Assembly: GCA_037447655.1 (NCBI GenBank)
Contig: JBBHKE010002682.1
Span: 231,585 to 288,553 of the forward strand
Length of the DNA: 56,969 bases
Direction of reading: 5' to 3'
Source: Zygnema cylindricum
Taxonomy: Eukaryota > Streptophyta > Zygnematophyceae > Zygnematales > Zygnemataceae
In this document: positions 56,636-56,969 of the stretch, one piece after another
Position numbering within the stretch: position 1 is the stretch's first letter
How the letters are laid out: every line of letters starts with the position of its first letter
The notes under the pieces: generated by a model
What the model was told of the DNA's origin: nothing
The model's database searches: none
Seen by the model: only the letters and a program-made list of their open reading frames with translations
Program-made: the position numbers and the translations under genes

Positions 56636-56969
56636 GTACAAGTCTTTCGTCTCTTCTGTTTTTTGTCTTTTGTCTTTTATCTTACATAAGTTTTTTGTCT
56701 TGTATGTTTTTTGTCTTGTATGTTTATTTTGGGTTTTTTAAGAAAATATCAGGTTAGGTGCTTTTGGAATATAAAAACGGAAAAAAAAAGCAAAGTTTTC
56801 CAACGTTCTATTTTTTGCTCTGTTTTTTTTTTATTTTTTTTTTTGTTTGTTTTATTTTTTTGTAATGTTTTTTGTACGACTTGGTTTGTTTTGTTTTTCT
56901 TGTTTGTTTTTTTTTGTTTACTTTATTGTTTTTTTTTATTTTCTCGAGTTCTTTTTTTTTATCTTTTTC
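56636..56969 (+). other. Putative intron 6 start, T-rich
   Basis: Begins with the probable donor gtacaa. It contains TTTTGTCTTGTATG repeats near 56690-56720 and poly-T runs. The remaining exons lie beyond the window. Confidence 0.5.

Overview
The window looks like nuclear DNA of a eukaryote of the green lineage, most likely a streptophyte alga or relative. The evidence is a spliced gene with GT-AG introns and pyrimidine-rich acceptors, a plant-type CAMK/SnRK-like kinase, CACGTG G-boxes, Ty1/copia elements and MITEs. The species cannot be fixed from sequence alone. A run of 10 N (37838-37847) marks a scaffold gap.

Two host genes are supported. An apparently intronless Ser/Thr kinase lies on the minus strand (about 11443-10363). 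A calcineurin-like metallophosphoesterase gene of at least six exons lies on the plus strand (48992 to about 56635) and runs off the right edge. All five phosphoesterase motif blocks are spread over its exons, and its introns are filled with minisatellites and microsatellites.

Most of the rest is nested mobile DNA. I name three related copia-type families locally. Family F has LTRs of about 1.05 kb (TGTAGAAATT...GAGTTTCA). Family G has LTRs of 0.8-1.07 kb (TGTTG...CAACA) and includes the gag-pol remnant at 1-3579. Family H has a 1.235-kb LTR. Layout: 1-3579, 5' part of a G element (minus). 4242-7183, a T-rich, short-terminal-repeat segment. 7184-8600, a G solo LTR with a MULE-like MITE nested in it. 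9780-11570, a 14-bp minisatellite and the kinase gene. 13819-14968, a TA-flanked MITE followed by a hAT-like MITE. 15372-19426, H LTR pieces, a 33-bp minisatellite and another TA-flanked MITE. 19427-22741, an unidentified degraded block (X). 22742-46545, one MITE split by a 23-kb stack of nested F and G elements (22779-45936). 48043-48617, an intact MITE of the same family.

Target-site duplications allow the stack to be dissected: CTTAG for the outer F insertion, CGCTC for an F element nested in another F element, TAATC and GGCT[T/C] for G solo LTRs, and about 10 bp for the MITE. In all three LTR families an ATG lies inside the LTR and is in frame with the LTR end. Where the internal region follows (families F and G), gag reads across the LTR/primer-binding-site junction. 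The F primer-binding site matches the anticodon arm of initiator tRNA-Met, which is copia/Ty5-style half-tRNA priming. All element coding regions carry stops or frameshifts.
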